A stretch of DNA of 64,000 nucleotides from Lineus longissimus (taxonomy: Eukaryota > Nemertea > Pilidiophora > Heteronemertea > Lineidae): assembly GCF_910592395.1 (NCBI RefSeq), contig NC_088311.1, positions 23,716,646 through 23,780,645 of the forward strand. The letters run 5' to 3'. The position numbers were made by a program, and so were the translations under genes. The notes below the pieces were generated by a model. The model saw only the letters and a program-made list of their open reading frames with translations. It did not search any database and was not told the origin of the DNA. Shown here in pieces: positions 45,808-56,595 of this stretch; the first letter of the stretch is position 1; each line of letters begins with the position of its first letter.

Positions 45808-47361
45808 TCAGTTTGTTTTCTTCTTCTTGAATTTCGCTTCGTCACCTGCAAACTTTCGGTAAATATAACAAACGATCTTCTTCAAGAGGAACAATGACAC
45901 AAAGAGAAGGATGGTTAGGAATGCATAGATATCAAACATAATGAACTGGATATCACTCATGTCAGCGAGAGTAGTTCTCAGATGAGATCCGCCATATTTC
46001 ATCACGTGTTCTACCCAGTATGCAGCAGTGTCCTTGGCAGGAGGCACAGATTTCAAAATCAAGGATGCCTTGTTGACCGCCGTTTCATACTTGGGATTGT
46101 CGATGAGTTCTTTGACCAGGGAAGCGATTTCCTCTGGGCTATCTGTCTTAATATTCGCTTTCAACCCGTAGCCTAAGTCTACGGACCTGTCAGTGTTTCC
46201 GAATTGGTCACCGGCGAGCGGCACTCCTAACATCGGGACGCCATGATAGACCGCTTCTGCTTGGCCGTTATTACCGTTATGGGTGATGAATACCTTAACA
46301 TTCGGGTGCGCCAAGAGATCATTTTGTGGCAGCCAGGACATGGGTCTGACATTATCAGGAATTTTGAGATCGGCAGGGATCCCCTCCTGCCTCCAAAGGA
46401 CCTTCTGCTTCACCATGCTAAATACCTTGAGAAGTTTCTCTTGGATATGTCGCGGTGCCTTAGCCATCATGGAACCGAAAGTGCAGATAATGAACCCTTC
46501 TTTCGCAGAGTCGACGAACTCCCTGATATCGGCGGGGAGAGGTTTAGGAGGTTTTGCAGCGATGCCACCGACGTAGATCAAATTGGGCATACTCGGTCTG
46601 GCGCAGTCTATTACGTTGTTCAGATTGATGATGTAGAGCGATGAATTCTTAGCAAGTTGCCGCAAGGATGAAACGGGAGGGTTGGCGTGGGGCAGCATCT
46701 TACTTTCGTCAAGAAACGCATTTGGCAACATGTTTTCAAAGATCATGCTCACAACGAAGAATTGCAGCCGGCTGAAGAATGTGTTCTTCTTGCCTCTGAG
46801 CGCGCAAGCGGTGTACCCGCCGGACAAGGGATGGATGCGCACTAGCCACGAATACAACGGCGTAGACAGTTGTCCGTACGGAATACCAAGATTATGCGGA
46901 ATAATATGGTAGCAAAAATACATCCCATCCACGACAGCGAAGTCGAATTTCTCCTGCTGCATCCTCTTGAACAACTCCTTGTCTTCAACGGTGCTCAAAC
47001 AGTCGTAGGTCACATGGACTTTGTTCAGTGCAAAGACAGCACTTTCAGAATCTTCTAGGGTCAGCTTAGATTGCGTTTCATCAAACTTCTTCGTGTCCAT
47101 CATCTCAGGTTTCATGGATTTGTACCGCATGAAGGTCACGTCGAGTCCCTTGAAGACCGACGGTTCCTTCAGGTGCTCGTCAAGGACCATGTAGACCTTG
47201 TGTCCCCGCGCCAACAGGCCTTCAGCCAGGCCAGCGAACTCACTGAGATGACCACTCCGCTGCATACACATGAGGAGGATCTTCCCGCCATAGGCTGTAG
47301 CAAGGAGGCTAGTGAAGATGATTGTCAACGCGACCACGGAGGAGAGCTGGTTGGTACGCAT
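45808..47361 (-). CDS. UDP-glycosyltransferase (UGT, GT1 family), copy 2
   Basis: A 517-aa near-duplicate of the UGT at 41993-43543 with the same signal peptide, His38, UGT signature (THNGNNGQAEA), transmembrane span and KKTN tail. It differs by about fifteen residues. The first 100 residues are identical, and ten differences fall between residues 101 and 212, including F to GY at 182, which adds one residue. That segment belongs to the N-terminal acceptor-binding half in UGTs, so altered acceptor preference is possible. The same TTGCAG acceptor lies 13 bases upstream of the ATG. Flanking noncoding DNA is also duplicated. Both copies are intact and likely expressed, though perhaps differently. 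Confidence 0.95.
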   Translation of the reverse strand: MRTNQLSSVVALTIIFTSLLATAYGGKILLMCMQRSGHLSEFAGLAEGLLARGHKVYMVLDEHLKEPSVFKGLDVTFMRYKSMKPEMMDTKKFDETQSKLTLEDSESAVFALNKVHVTYDCLSTVEDKELFKRMQQEKFDFAVVDGMYFCYHIIPHNLGIPYGQLSTPLYSWLVRIHPLSGGYTACALRGKKNTFFSRLQFFVVSMIFENMLPNAFLDESKMLPHANPPVSSLRQLAKNSSLYIINLNNVIDCARPSMPNLIYVGGIAAKPPKPLPADIREFVDSAKEGFIICTFGSMMAKAPRHIQEKLLKVFSMVKQKVLWRQEGIPADLKIPDNVRPMSWLPQNDLLAHPNVKVFITHNGNNGQAEAVYHGVPMLGVPLAGDQFGNTDRSVDLGYGLKANIKTDSPEEIASLVKELIDNPKYETAVNKASLILKSVPPAKDTAAYWVEHVMKYGGSHLRTTLADMSDIQFIMFDIYAFLTILLFVSLFLLKKIVCYIYRKFAGDEAKFKKKKTN

Positions 47362-48214
47362 CTTGCTAACTCTCCTGCAAGTATAGGCAATGAGATATGA
47401 GAGAGATTTAGATGTAAGAATTTCACGTCATGGGTGATAATACCACCCAATCTCCTAGCCTCGTCATTGGTAACAGTTGCCAAGTGATATTCGCACCGTG
47501 TTCTAGCGTAATTTTGCCAAGCAGGAAATGCTTGGTAGCCCCTCATTGGGTGATTGAATACCACCAACGCTCATGCGCATGCGAAGCCCGGGAACAGGTG
47601 GCACGTCAAGGTCATGACATATACTACCGATGATGCAAAGATACTGAAGACTAGGATTGACAGCGCAAATTGACTTACCATGCACTGAACATAAATGTAC
47701 ACGTAGTAGATTAGAAGAAAAGCCTTCTCCAACCGCTCCACAAGCAATATACAGTATATATTCGCCCGATGAGACCTCTTGCTGCCGAATATCACACTAT
47801 GACTCTGCTAAATTTCGAGCACTCCGTGTCCATCTATATACATGTGATGCAATGGCTGTCGGGTATTTGTTTGCACGGCCGGGATATCTAGGTCTCTATT
47901 GATTACCCGCAGACGGGAGTTCTCAGTGAGAATAGTTTAAATACTCGATCACTGTACAATGTAAATTGGGGCCGCCATTATGGCACTCGATGAAAATAGG
48001 TCATTTGGGATTTTCAAGTGATTTCCAGACTGCTTGTCACTCGTCAAACGAATTTCTCAGGGGAGGCGGTATAAACAAGCATGCATTTATTACACTCCGG
48101 ACGCAGTGGTATTGGCCTCTTCTTTGCCACTACGAATAAAGTGAGATTGGTTCTGATGACGGACTGCCTCAGGAGTGTAGCGCTTGTAGGCGATGTTATC
48201 TCCCCGGCTCGGAT

Positions 48215-49281
48215 GCGACGATCGAAGGACGTCGGCCCCTGGTACTATGACTAATGGCTCCAAGTGGTACGAATTCAACTCACCACCAATAGCACGTAAT
48301 TGTGAATTACCAAATGACCCGCTGGAGCCAAGTGTAGGCCGAGTCTTGCCTCGGCGATGACTAATGTTGGAACCCAAAGCTAAAAGCGGAATCACTCCTT
48401 CAGAAACCCACAAGATGCTTCTTTGCTTTATTTTTGGAGAACAGTTGCCCAAGAGTCTAAGATGCTTTGAATTCTACAGTTATGTGTATTTCCAGCGAAC
48501 GTGAACCAGGTACACTTTCAATCAGATCTTATGCGCAGGCGTACATCACTGAACCAACCCATACAGCGACCATCAAACGTATTTGTTTATCCTGGTTCTA
48601 ATTGTTGACAGTAGTAAGCCAAGTAAATGTCATTTCAAAGAAGAGACTTTGAAAAAACACGAAAGAAATCTAGAAAAATTTGAAAGAAATCCCGATAAAT
48701 TATAGAGGATTAGTTATAAATCATTGATAACATGCCTGTCTCTTGTCGAACGAAGTGTTTTTGGTAACGGCATTGCCGTTACCAACCAACTCATTCAGTG
48801 ATTTAAGCTATGGATAAGCACTTAAATATGTCCTGCATTCAAGTATTTTTGGAGGTATTTCGCGAATATTGACAAAGGAATCGCCATTTTTATGAGCTTA
48901 GCAATCAAAACGAAAGCCATTAGATTTATTTTGAGGCAGTTTATTCTTATGATATATATATATGTTATGATGGATTAATACTCTTAGTGTTGCGATTTCT
49001 ACTGTGACTGTACAGAGACACCTTGTGTGTAGAGCTAAATTCACACCCCGACGCGCGACCATTCGCGTCGGGCGTTGCCATGTTGATTTCCGCACCACTG
49101 CGGCATTACATGTACGATACAAAGCGCCAATGCCGATTACCACGTGTCGGAGTTTGAATTCGGCATTAGGCATTTTTCTGGTGTCCTCTCCAGACACAAT
49201 GAAATGATTTTTTCCCCGTAAAAGTACTTGTACCGTATCATTCCTGAAATCTTCTGGCAAAATTGTATTCTGCAACTGCCT
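48215..49281. other. Intergenic spacer between UGT copy 2 and GPCR 1
   Basis: No coding frame with domain similarity is seen on either strand. The left end is the upstream boundary of the UGT duplication. A short AT repeat (GATATATATATATG) lies near 48952. Confidence 0.5.
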
Positions 49282-50304
49282 TCATTGAAGCTTCATGGAG
49301 GTTTCTTGACGCTTTCCTTCAGGGGACCTAAAACAACTCCGAAATATTCTCATGGCCTCTTTGCGATAAAACGGCAGAGTACAACCATAGATGATAAAAT
49401 TCATGCAATAATTCAGTATCGTCAGTTGAATCAGAAACGCAGTCAAGTAGAAAAAGAACGCTGTTTGCTTCTGGGAAAGAGTTTGCCTCTCGTATAATAG
49501 AACTGCGGAAACTGACGTGAAAGGCAGAAGTAGGACAACGTAAAGGCTCGAGACGAGCAGAAGTGATACCAGTACCTTACCCTCTTTTGGGGTCTTGTGG
49601 GTGGGCCGTCGAATAGCCTGATCCCGCGAGCGAAAAACAGCTAAAAGTATCAATATATCGGCGATAAAAATAAGAAGACACGGGACATAGGTATACAGGG
49701 AAATATCAAATTGATACAGAATAGCCCCGGTGATGGGAGGCAGGACATAGAAACATAGCCGATAAGGCCGCATGATAATCTCCGTCAAAATCAGTCGGTG
49801 GAGACTGAGAAGAATTATCAGAACGCAGATTATTGAGATGACTATTTTTCGGGCTTTTGGCGTAATATTTGCCCGTTTAAATGGCCACATGACGACGTAG
49901 GCCCGCTCGACGGAAAAGGACACAATCATCCATGCTGAAATACACATTGAGACTTGCATGAAGAAGCCGATTAACTTGCACGAGAGTGTGCTGTAATGTA
50001 ATAAGTTAATATGCACCTCCCCGTCTGTAATGTGCTCCAGTCCGAAGTTCATCCACTCCAGAACCCCGCGAGTGAGAATCATGCCATTGTCAGAGAGTGC
50101 GAGACAGCTGAGGTATTGGACGCACGCATCAGCTCGCTTCCGCACCCGGTAGAATATGATGAATGATACGGTATTGCCGAAAAAGCCGATGACTAAGACG
50201 CCGAACATGACGTAAGCCTGTGTGAAGCCAAGCACATTCTCGATTTTCGACGGCGAAAGGGTCAGAGATGGGTCCGTCCGTAATTCCGTCCGGGTTTCTG
50301 TCAT
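49282..50304 (-). CDS. Class A (rhodopsin-like) GPCR, single exon
   Basis: A 340-aa seven-transmembrane receptor. Class A landmarks are TM1 GN (FFGNTVSF), TM2 LALSDN, the TM3 cysteine in STLSCKLIGFF paired with the extracellular-loop cysteine in YRLCFYV, and the TM7 N-x-x-x-Y-like LNYCMNFIIYG. The DRY motif at the end of TM3 is ERA (SVERAYVVMWPF) and TM6 lacks CWxP (VVLLLPFT). There is no signal peptide; the N-terminus of about 27 residues is short and lacks an N-glycosylation sequon. Overall it resembles the intronless neuropeptide-type orphan receptors expanded in spiralians, but the ligand cannot be assigned. Confidence 0.85.
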   Translation of the reverse strand: MTETRTELRTDPSLTLSPSKIENVLGFTQAYVMFGVLVIGFFGNTVSFIIFYRVRKRADACVQYLSCLALSDNGMILTRGVLEWMNFGLEHITDGEVHINLLHYSTLSCKLIGFFMQVSMCISAWMIVSFSVERAYVVMWPFKRANITPKARKIVISIICVLIILLSLHRLILTEIIMRPYRLCFYVLPPITGAILYQFDISLYTYVPCLLIFIADILILLAVFRSRDQAIRRPTHKTPKEGKVLVSLLLVSSLYVVLLLPFTSVSAVLLYERQTLSQKQTAFFFYLTAFLIQLTILNYCMNFIIYGCTLPFYRKEAMRIFRSCFRSPEGKRQETSMKLQ

Positions 50305-50420
50305 TGTTGATAAGCACGAGTGGCGTTTAAAACTTATGATTGAACTGAATTTGGAACTTCAACTCGTGTTGCCTTATACGTCCTGTGCACATTTTCAACA
50401 ATACTCTTGCGTACATCGAT

Positions 50421-50463
50421 ATGAAAATGCTACTCGCGCTACATGTAGGTCTCATTGCATTGG
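50421..50463 (+). CDS. Possible signal-peptide first exon (low confidence)
   Basis: ATG at 50421 opens MKMLLALHVGLIALG, a good signal-peptide core, and is followed at once by GGTGAGC, a plausible splice donor. The frame remains open into Cys-containing residues if unspliced. It lies 117 bases from the GPCR start on the opposite strand. No downstream partner exon was found. Confidence 0.2.
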
Positions 50464-50844
50464 GTGAGCTGTGTGCAGTGAGCTATCTTCCCTCGTTCTT
50501 GGCTGCTGACGGGAAGGTCAACGTTTTCAACACATTGAAAGTTCGTTACTGTCAAAAGCGAGCTTCTGGACAACCCGGCAGGAACTCTCAGCTCCGAGTC
50601 AAGTACTGTGCTCTTTGTTAATGAATCGATAGAGAACAAGCTGGATGCAACCGCGGGGATAAAGCGTAAATAGTAGCTTTGATGTGCATGGTACCGTTAG
50701 AAGGACGCTGCGAATAGCAGTTCAAGCTATATTTAATCGCCACATTGATGGATGAAAATAAACCGATGTCATCGGACACGTTATGTCATGATAACACATG
50801 TACATGTACTAAGATCATGTACTATCAAACTAACGATTCTTGTA

Positions 50845-51205
50845 AAATCATGATAAAGTGGTGTGCTACTATGGAAAGATTGTACATGTAATAATTGCAT
50901 CATCTTTCCAGATACATGATAAAGTGGTATTAAAGTGGTATATCGGACAAAAACTAGAATTTGTCACAATAATATATGCATATATGTGTTTCTTTTCCAT
51001 AGGAATAACATGGTAAAGTGGTTATTGTATTTTCTTTTCCTTAGAAAGAACACGGTAAAGTGATAAGTGTGTTGCCAAAGTAATACGTAACATGGCAAAT
51101 TGGACAATTGTATATTTTTTCAGAGTACAAACATGGTAAAGTAGAGTAATTGTAATTCCTTTTCCATTGCCAGTGTACGACCATGGTAAAACGGTATACA
51201 CGTTC
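50845..51205. repeat. Degenerate tandem repeats with ACATGGTAAAGTGG core
   Basis: The core ACATGGTAAAGTGGTA recurs about eight times, with variants such as CATGATAAAGTGG and CACGGTAAAGTG. It is often followed by TTGTATTTTCTTTTCCATAG. Spacing is irregular, about 25-75 bases. The array lies in the intergenic DNA upstream of the ankyrin gene. Confidence 0.7.
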
Positions 51206-52658
51206 TATACCGTACATGATTGTCGATATGACTTTTCCATAATCTTTTCCAATTTTCGTAAATCCTACGTCTCATCGTGGCAAGGGTTAATTTGAGCCTT
51301 GACTGAAGTGTGTCGCGAACACGACAAATATCAATCGTGTATAAAAAGTAATAAATCCGCTGCGTTCTGCCTGGATGCGTTATCTAAGCTCTTAAAGCAT
51401 GGTTCTTATAGCGTACACAAGAAATTATTAATAATAGGTCCAATATTATTAAGTAGTATAGTGCAGACATTGTCGTAGTAATGCTATACAGTTTCAATAT
51501 AAAGGACTTTATTTCACTATACTAATACCGTAATCCGTCAGCCCGATCGCCGCCTGTAATCTATCGCTCTCTGAAGTACATTATGTCGTCACACAATCTC
51601 AGGGTTACCACTTCGACCCAACACCATTCACGAGCACTCTCGCACTTACGTACGACAAACAAAAATATTAGTATCTTATTTCGATTTTCGAAGACATTTT
51701 GCGGTTGCGGGGCAATGCTGTTCGGCGTGTAAACATTTATCACAAATGTTATTGGACGGTCGATGCTTTTTACGATAGGAACCTTCATGGAACTTTTCGC
51801 TGGCTTCTAGACGAGGCTGCCTGTCTTCAATCCCTCAACAGGCGCTCCTCCTCGACGGAGATCCTACTAGGACCACATCTATCAAACTTCTCAATAGGAT
51901 TTCATAATAGTTTCGTCTTTTCGCATAATAATCTTTCGAATTTGTGGCGGGAGTGTGGTGATAACGTATAGCGATTGTAACAACGAGGATAACTTAATTG
52001 GATTGGTAATATACTTTTCTTTCGAACTGTCAGTGTGCATATGCGAATCCATCAGCCTTTGCCGAGAGAATTATTACCTTCTCATTTTGCCGCGAAGACC
52101 AATGGCTATAAACGTGGCTAGACTTTTGACAACAGAACAACAATCCTTCGAATTCTTCTTCTAAAGCTGTTGTAAATCAAGAACTACTGAGAGTTCTATA
52201 CATTTCTGACGGATCTTTCAATACATGAACGTGTTCTAAGTCGAGTTCACAACTTGTTATTTATACGCCATTCTATACAGTAAAGAGAAGTGATCACAAC
52301 AATAATTTGACTGACTTCTCATGCATCTTCATTGAAGAACACACGTTAAATCATGGCTGTGTATTCATAACTGATTTCCCAAAGGCCTCAAAGATAACAA
52401 TTAAAGCAGAGTGGGCAACCATATATTTTCACGCCTCGTACTCATATTTAAAATAAACTTTGATACAAAATCGAATCGAATAGATTCGAGCGCACTTACT
52501 TACCTGGTGACCCGACAGTAAACAGGCGAAGGAAAATCGACCACAGATCATTGGTCGTCGGCTGAGTTAAACTACCAGTAACTTGAAGGACATACAACCA
52601 GTAAGTTCTGAGTAGTTACTTTACTTTCCGTGTGGTTTTTTACGTAGGCACCGCGACC
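51206..52658. other. Intergenic region upstream of the ankyrin gene
   Basis: No recognisable coding frame is present. A likely 3' splice site (GGTTTTTTACGTAG, ending at 52647) lies 11 bases before the ankyrin start codon, suggesting a 5' noncoding exon somewhere in this interval. Confidence 0.45.
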
Positions 52659-54188
52659 ATGCTGAAGACAACTCGCTCTCAAGATATCTTCTCCGATATT
52701 CGGCAGCACGATCATCTTAAAGAAACGACCTTGGAACCAAATAGCAAACTGGATTTCGTCAATGCCGTGGATTTAAGTGTATGCGCTACTCTCAAGAAGG
52801 GACACTTCAATTTGATCAGGTTCCTCTTGGATTTAGGGGCTGATCCTGATGAGCAGGATTCGAGCGGTAAGACCGCATTGAGTCTGTGTGCCTTTGTTCA
52901 AGAGGAGAACTGGGGAGTTGGTCTCGCTCGGACTTTCATCGAAAAGGGCGCTAGGATCGGTCTCCGAGATGGTCTTGGGTTAAGTGCAGTCCACTACGCC
53001 TGTATTTACGGCCGGGTCAAACTCATGACTGTTTTTCTGAATGCAATAGATTTTGATTTAAACCAAGGTGATCGATTGCGGCATACTCCTTTGTTTTACG
53101 CCTCCAGGTATGGAAACATTGAACTGATAAAGTTATTAGTGAGTTGTCTTAAGAAATTTGACTTGACAGTTGATAAACCGAACAAATATGGTGTGACACC
53201 TCTTATGGAGGCTTGGAAGCGTGGTCACTTTGAATGTGGTGATATTCTAGTATCGGAAGGGGGTGCAGATGAGGAAATACAAGACAATGTCCAATTTAAG
53301 ACAGCTAAGGAATGGCGAAACACTACCGAGAGAAGGATCGAGAAAGAACGCGCCATGTCGGCCAGGGTACGGAGTAGTTTTCTAAGAGGTAAATACAACC
53401 ACTTGGAGAAGCGACTGAAGCGCCCCGCCACTGCAATGCGGGCGCTGCTAGAATCACAGCGGAAGCGGGCCGGCGTCTTACCGATGGAGCCCGATAACTC
53501 GAAACTCATCCGTCGCGCGAAGGATCATGACACGCGAAACGATCCCGAGTATGCCTTGAATCTGACTCCTGTGGACTGCTTTGTTGTTGACAAATACAAC
53601 CAACCGTCATATACTGCCTTCCCTTATTCAGGATACGGTGAACCACCTGGGGTAACATGGCGAAAAGAGTTCAAGATACTCTACAAGGAATTTGGCGTTC
53701 AGTGCTCACCGAGTTATCGCGATCCGCCAAAGTCTGCCTCAGGGAACCAATCAGAAACTGACTATGACCGTCCAACGTCTCCGTCTGTTTCCGACAGCAC
53801 CAGCTTCTCCGACAAAGCAAGTGTCCGCAGTTTCGGAAGGCACGGTCGCCGTGGCAGCTTAAGCTTGGCAGCTAAGATGGCCAGTTTACTGGAGACGGGG
53901 AAGGAATCTAAACGTGGCCAGAAGGGTGACGCAGAAAAGCACGGGCGTGAGAATGCCGCGGCGGGGAAACGCAAACTTCCCAATCTGTCATCTTCCGTTT
54001 TTACCAAGGATAAACTGGAGCCGGTTACGGGTAGCAATGAGTCTCTGATTAGTTTCAAGAAAAGTTTGGACTCTAAGGAATCTTTCGGTTCGAGATTTCG
54101 TGATGTCAGCATGGACGGTGGCAAGTCACTGCGGCCGGCGAGTCGGACTGGATTTCATGCATCAGCTAAGTCTCGGGCAGAAAACTGA
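52659..54188 (+). CDS. Ankyrin-repeat protein with disordered basic tail
   Basis: A 509-aa single-exon coding region. The start is ATG at 52659 (context GCGACCATGC); a GTG nine codons upstream is in frame but unlikely. Ankyrin repeats span about residues 30-225: GHFNLIRFLLDLGADPDEQD, LGLSAVHYACIYGRVKLM, HTPLFYASRYGNIELIKLL and GVTPLMEAWKRGHFECGDIL are clear repeat cores. A Lys/Arg-rich helical segment follows (RRIEKERAMSARVRSSFLRG). Then comes a long Ser/Lys-rich region (about 375-509) likely to be disordered and phosphorylated. No enzyme domain, signal peptide or membrane span is present, so a scaffold or adaptor role is inferred. I do not recognise a specific orthologue. Confidence 0.85.
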   Translation: MLKTTRSQDIFSDIRQHDHLKETTLEPNSKLDFVNAVDLSVCATLKKGHFNLIRFLLDLGADPDEQDSSGKTALSLCAFVQEENWGVGLARTFIEKGARIGLRDGLGLSAVHYACIYGRVKLMTVFLNAIDFDLNQGDRLRHTPLFYASRYGNIELIKLLVSCLKKFDLTVDKPNKYGVTPLMEAWKRGHFECGDILVSEGGADEEIQDNVQFKTAKEWRNTTERRIEKERAMSARVRSSFLRGKYNHLEKRLKRPATAMRALLESQRKRAGVLPMEPDNSKLIRRAKDHDTRNDPEYALNLTPVDCFVVDKYNQPSYTAFPYSGYGEPPGVTWRKEFKILYKEFGVQCSPSYRDPPKSASGNQSETDYDRPTSPSVSDSTSFSDKASVRSFGRHGRRGSLSLAAKMASLLETGKESKRGQKGDAEKHGRENAAAGKRKLPNLSSSVFTKDKLEPVTGSNESLISFKKSLDSKESFGSRFRDVSMDGGKSLRPASRTGFHASAKSRAEN

Positions 54189-55304
54189 ATCGATTGCTGA
54201 GTGCAGCACTATAAGCTTCACTCACCACTGAGCCGTCTGATCTCTTACTGGGAAAGCCATTACTTTTTCCAAAGGTTCCGACTTGTTGGGGGAAAAGTCG
54301 TATAGTGTCGGGCTGTTGACGGAGAAACTATGGAAGAAGTCGGAGAAACGAGTAAGACGAGAACTGAGTGCCCGATGTTATAATGATTTGATCAGGATAG
54401 ATCGAGACACTACCTCAGGCCAATAGTTTTGCTCCAATTCAATATAAAAATGTTTTGTTTCTAACCATATCAATTTGCCATCAAAAGTGTGCCCCTGCTT
54501 ACATAGGCTGTCTTGTTGGCAAGTTGTTACTGACCGTCCTCCGTATGGTGAAGTGATTGATTTAAGTCATGGTCAACGTAACACTGTGACTATGTACTTT
54601 CGTGTCGAAATGTGCAATGAACTGTATGAATCGACTGCTGGAAGCAAGTCTGTTGTTCTTTTAAAACCAAAACTGTTAATGCACGGCCAACAACTTCTAC
54701 TGATCTATGGTGTAACGTTCGACAGGACCTTTTAGTCGATGTGCCAAAGGTATGTTCTAATTGTATCATTTTTTGAAAGACGCACTTGCACTTCGTTCAT
54801 TATGAACTTGTCACCTGCTTGGAATATGAAAAAAAACAGAAGATATACTACACTTATCATGCACTCAAATGCGAGTGAAACTTGGCACGCATGGTAGGCT
54901 ACTGTGATAATTTACAACACCACGGCATAGTTGAAAGTGATTTTCCGTACGTATTTTATGACTGGAAATTCACAAATTTAGATTCAAATTTCAAATTTTG
55001 AGCGGACGAACTTGATCATTAAGCTACCCAACCAATATCATAGCATGTTCAAAAGTTAAATTTGTATACCCGGGATTGAATATATAGCACTAATAAATCA
55101 TTCGCTTCAACCGTGGCTTTTCAAAGCTTTGTGCAAGGTTATGACAGAAATATCATTCAAATTCAGACAGCGATATGAATTGCCTTTATTGGAGACTATT
55201 GACGACATGTATTTGAATGGGTTTAATAAGACCCGGTCCTGAATTTCCTTCAGCATTGTACTGACAGTTAATTAGCCGGTTTACTTTAGAGCTATCGGCT
55301 AATG
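54189..55304. other. Intergenic, no gene recognised
   Basis: The 3' flank of the ankyrin gene. An 86-codon frame at 54475-54735 has no domain character and begins with a non-ATG codon, so it is not called. Confidence 0.5.
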
Positions 55305-55560
55305 AAAGGATCCGTATCCCCCCGTTGAAATATTCCACAAAAATTCATTTCGTGGGCGTTGAAAATGAACCAAACTTTTTCTTTCAACAAGGGGCCTGGC
55401 GGAGCACAATGACCGTTTTTTTGTGATGGAATACAAACCCTTAGGCCTATCATTGCTGGTGGGTAGGCCTAATACACGGAGAGCGATTCCGTGGTGAAGC
55501 ATAATATTCATTTGTTCCAAATGGGTCTTTTGAGGACAAAGTCACAACCAGATTGTGAGG
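55305..55560. repeat. Dispersed repeat, second copy
   Basis: It is collinear with 39860-40115. It carries GAAATATTCCACA, GGAGCACAATGACC and TCTTTTGAGGACAAAGTCAC in the same order, with indels between them. Confidence 0.6.
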
Positions 55561-56264
55561 ATAGTTCACGACAAGTTCACTTTAATCATAAAAGCAACGG
55601 ACTCGTTTTGTTGACATGAGCGTACGGAGACGAAATGTTCCTTCGGATTACTGATGGTGGTAGGCGGTGACGTCACGCCGGTTTACGTTGTTGGAAAACA
55701 AACATGTGACTCCATCAAGGCCGCAAATTCCTCAGTACATTTTCCCCGATGGATTTTATCCCCGCAGAGAGGAAACACTGGAATTATTGTTGAAATATTC
55801 TGGTACTCTTGAAGAAGTACGGAGAGGGAACTACGATCTCGGAGCCTTGTATGTCATGATGATCATTGGTCGACTGTATTTTCGAAAATACATAGCCTTC
55901 GAAAAGTCGAAAGTTTGATTAGTTCGTGAAAGATTAAGGAAATAAAAAAGGTGTGTTTAGATTTATGTAATTTTTTATTTATTCGTAAATGTGTCCGCAT
56001 TTACAACTCAAATTTAGATTGAAATTACACGTAGCGCATAGTTTATACGAAAGTTGTAACGTCAACACGTCCTTACGATGTAAATCGTCTGTCCTTGTGA
56101 ACTATAATGGCGATTAGACACTTGTAACTCATAATGAATATAACTGTTAACAAATCCGTTGATAGGCAAATACTATAAATGTCAAGTTACAGCGAATTAG
56201 CTCGCATGATAATCACAGCACGGCAATGTTTAGTTTCTATTGACCTGTGCCCGAAGACAATACG

Positions 56265-56397
56265 ATGGAAACGAGCGGTTTAGACCCTCAAGGAATTGAA
56301 ACCGGGCTGAAGGTACTGGTTGCCCATGTAGGCCGAAACCGAGGCGCCGAGGCGAGGTTTTTGACAGAGTTTGGCGAGAACGACAGCAGTGAGGTAA
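56265..56397 (+). CDS. Possible first exon of an unidentified gene (low confidence)
   Basis: An ATG in the context TACGATGG opens METSGLDPQGIETGLKVLVA and continues open to a GAGGTAATA donor-like site. Composition looks protein-like (Gly/Glu/Arg-rich, amphipathic). If unspliced it ends at 56462. No following exon was identified, and the next confident gene is on the other strand. Confidence 0.25.
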
Positions 56398-56595
56398 TAA
56401 TTTCTATTCTAAAACACCTGTCAGAATCTACACACGGAAAAGTGATTTTGGCTACTTTTTGACTGCTTCCATTTCATACCATATCAAGCGGTTCACATGG
56501 TTGCGACACCGAAAACAGATGCTGTCAAAACGAGACATGATGCATTCAGCTGCCGAGGTGTTTTATACGCAGAGTTAAGTCTTTCCCTTACGGAC

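Noticed and set aside
41993-47361. UGT genes as retrocopies because the coding regions are intronless
   Set aside because: Both keep a splice acceptor 13 bases before the ATG and their flanks are co-duplicated, so the copying was at the DNA level.
52632-52658. Upstream GTG start for the ankyrin protein
   Set aside because: ATG at 52659 has better context, and a splice acceptor lies between the GTG and the ATG.
55667-55918. 83-codon plus-strand ORF (QIPQYIFPDGFYPRREETLE)
   Set aside because: No ATG in frame and no acceptor was convincing. Composition is protein-like but the support was too weak to call.
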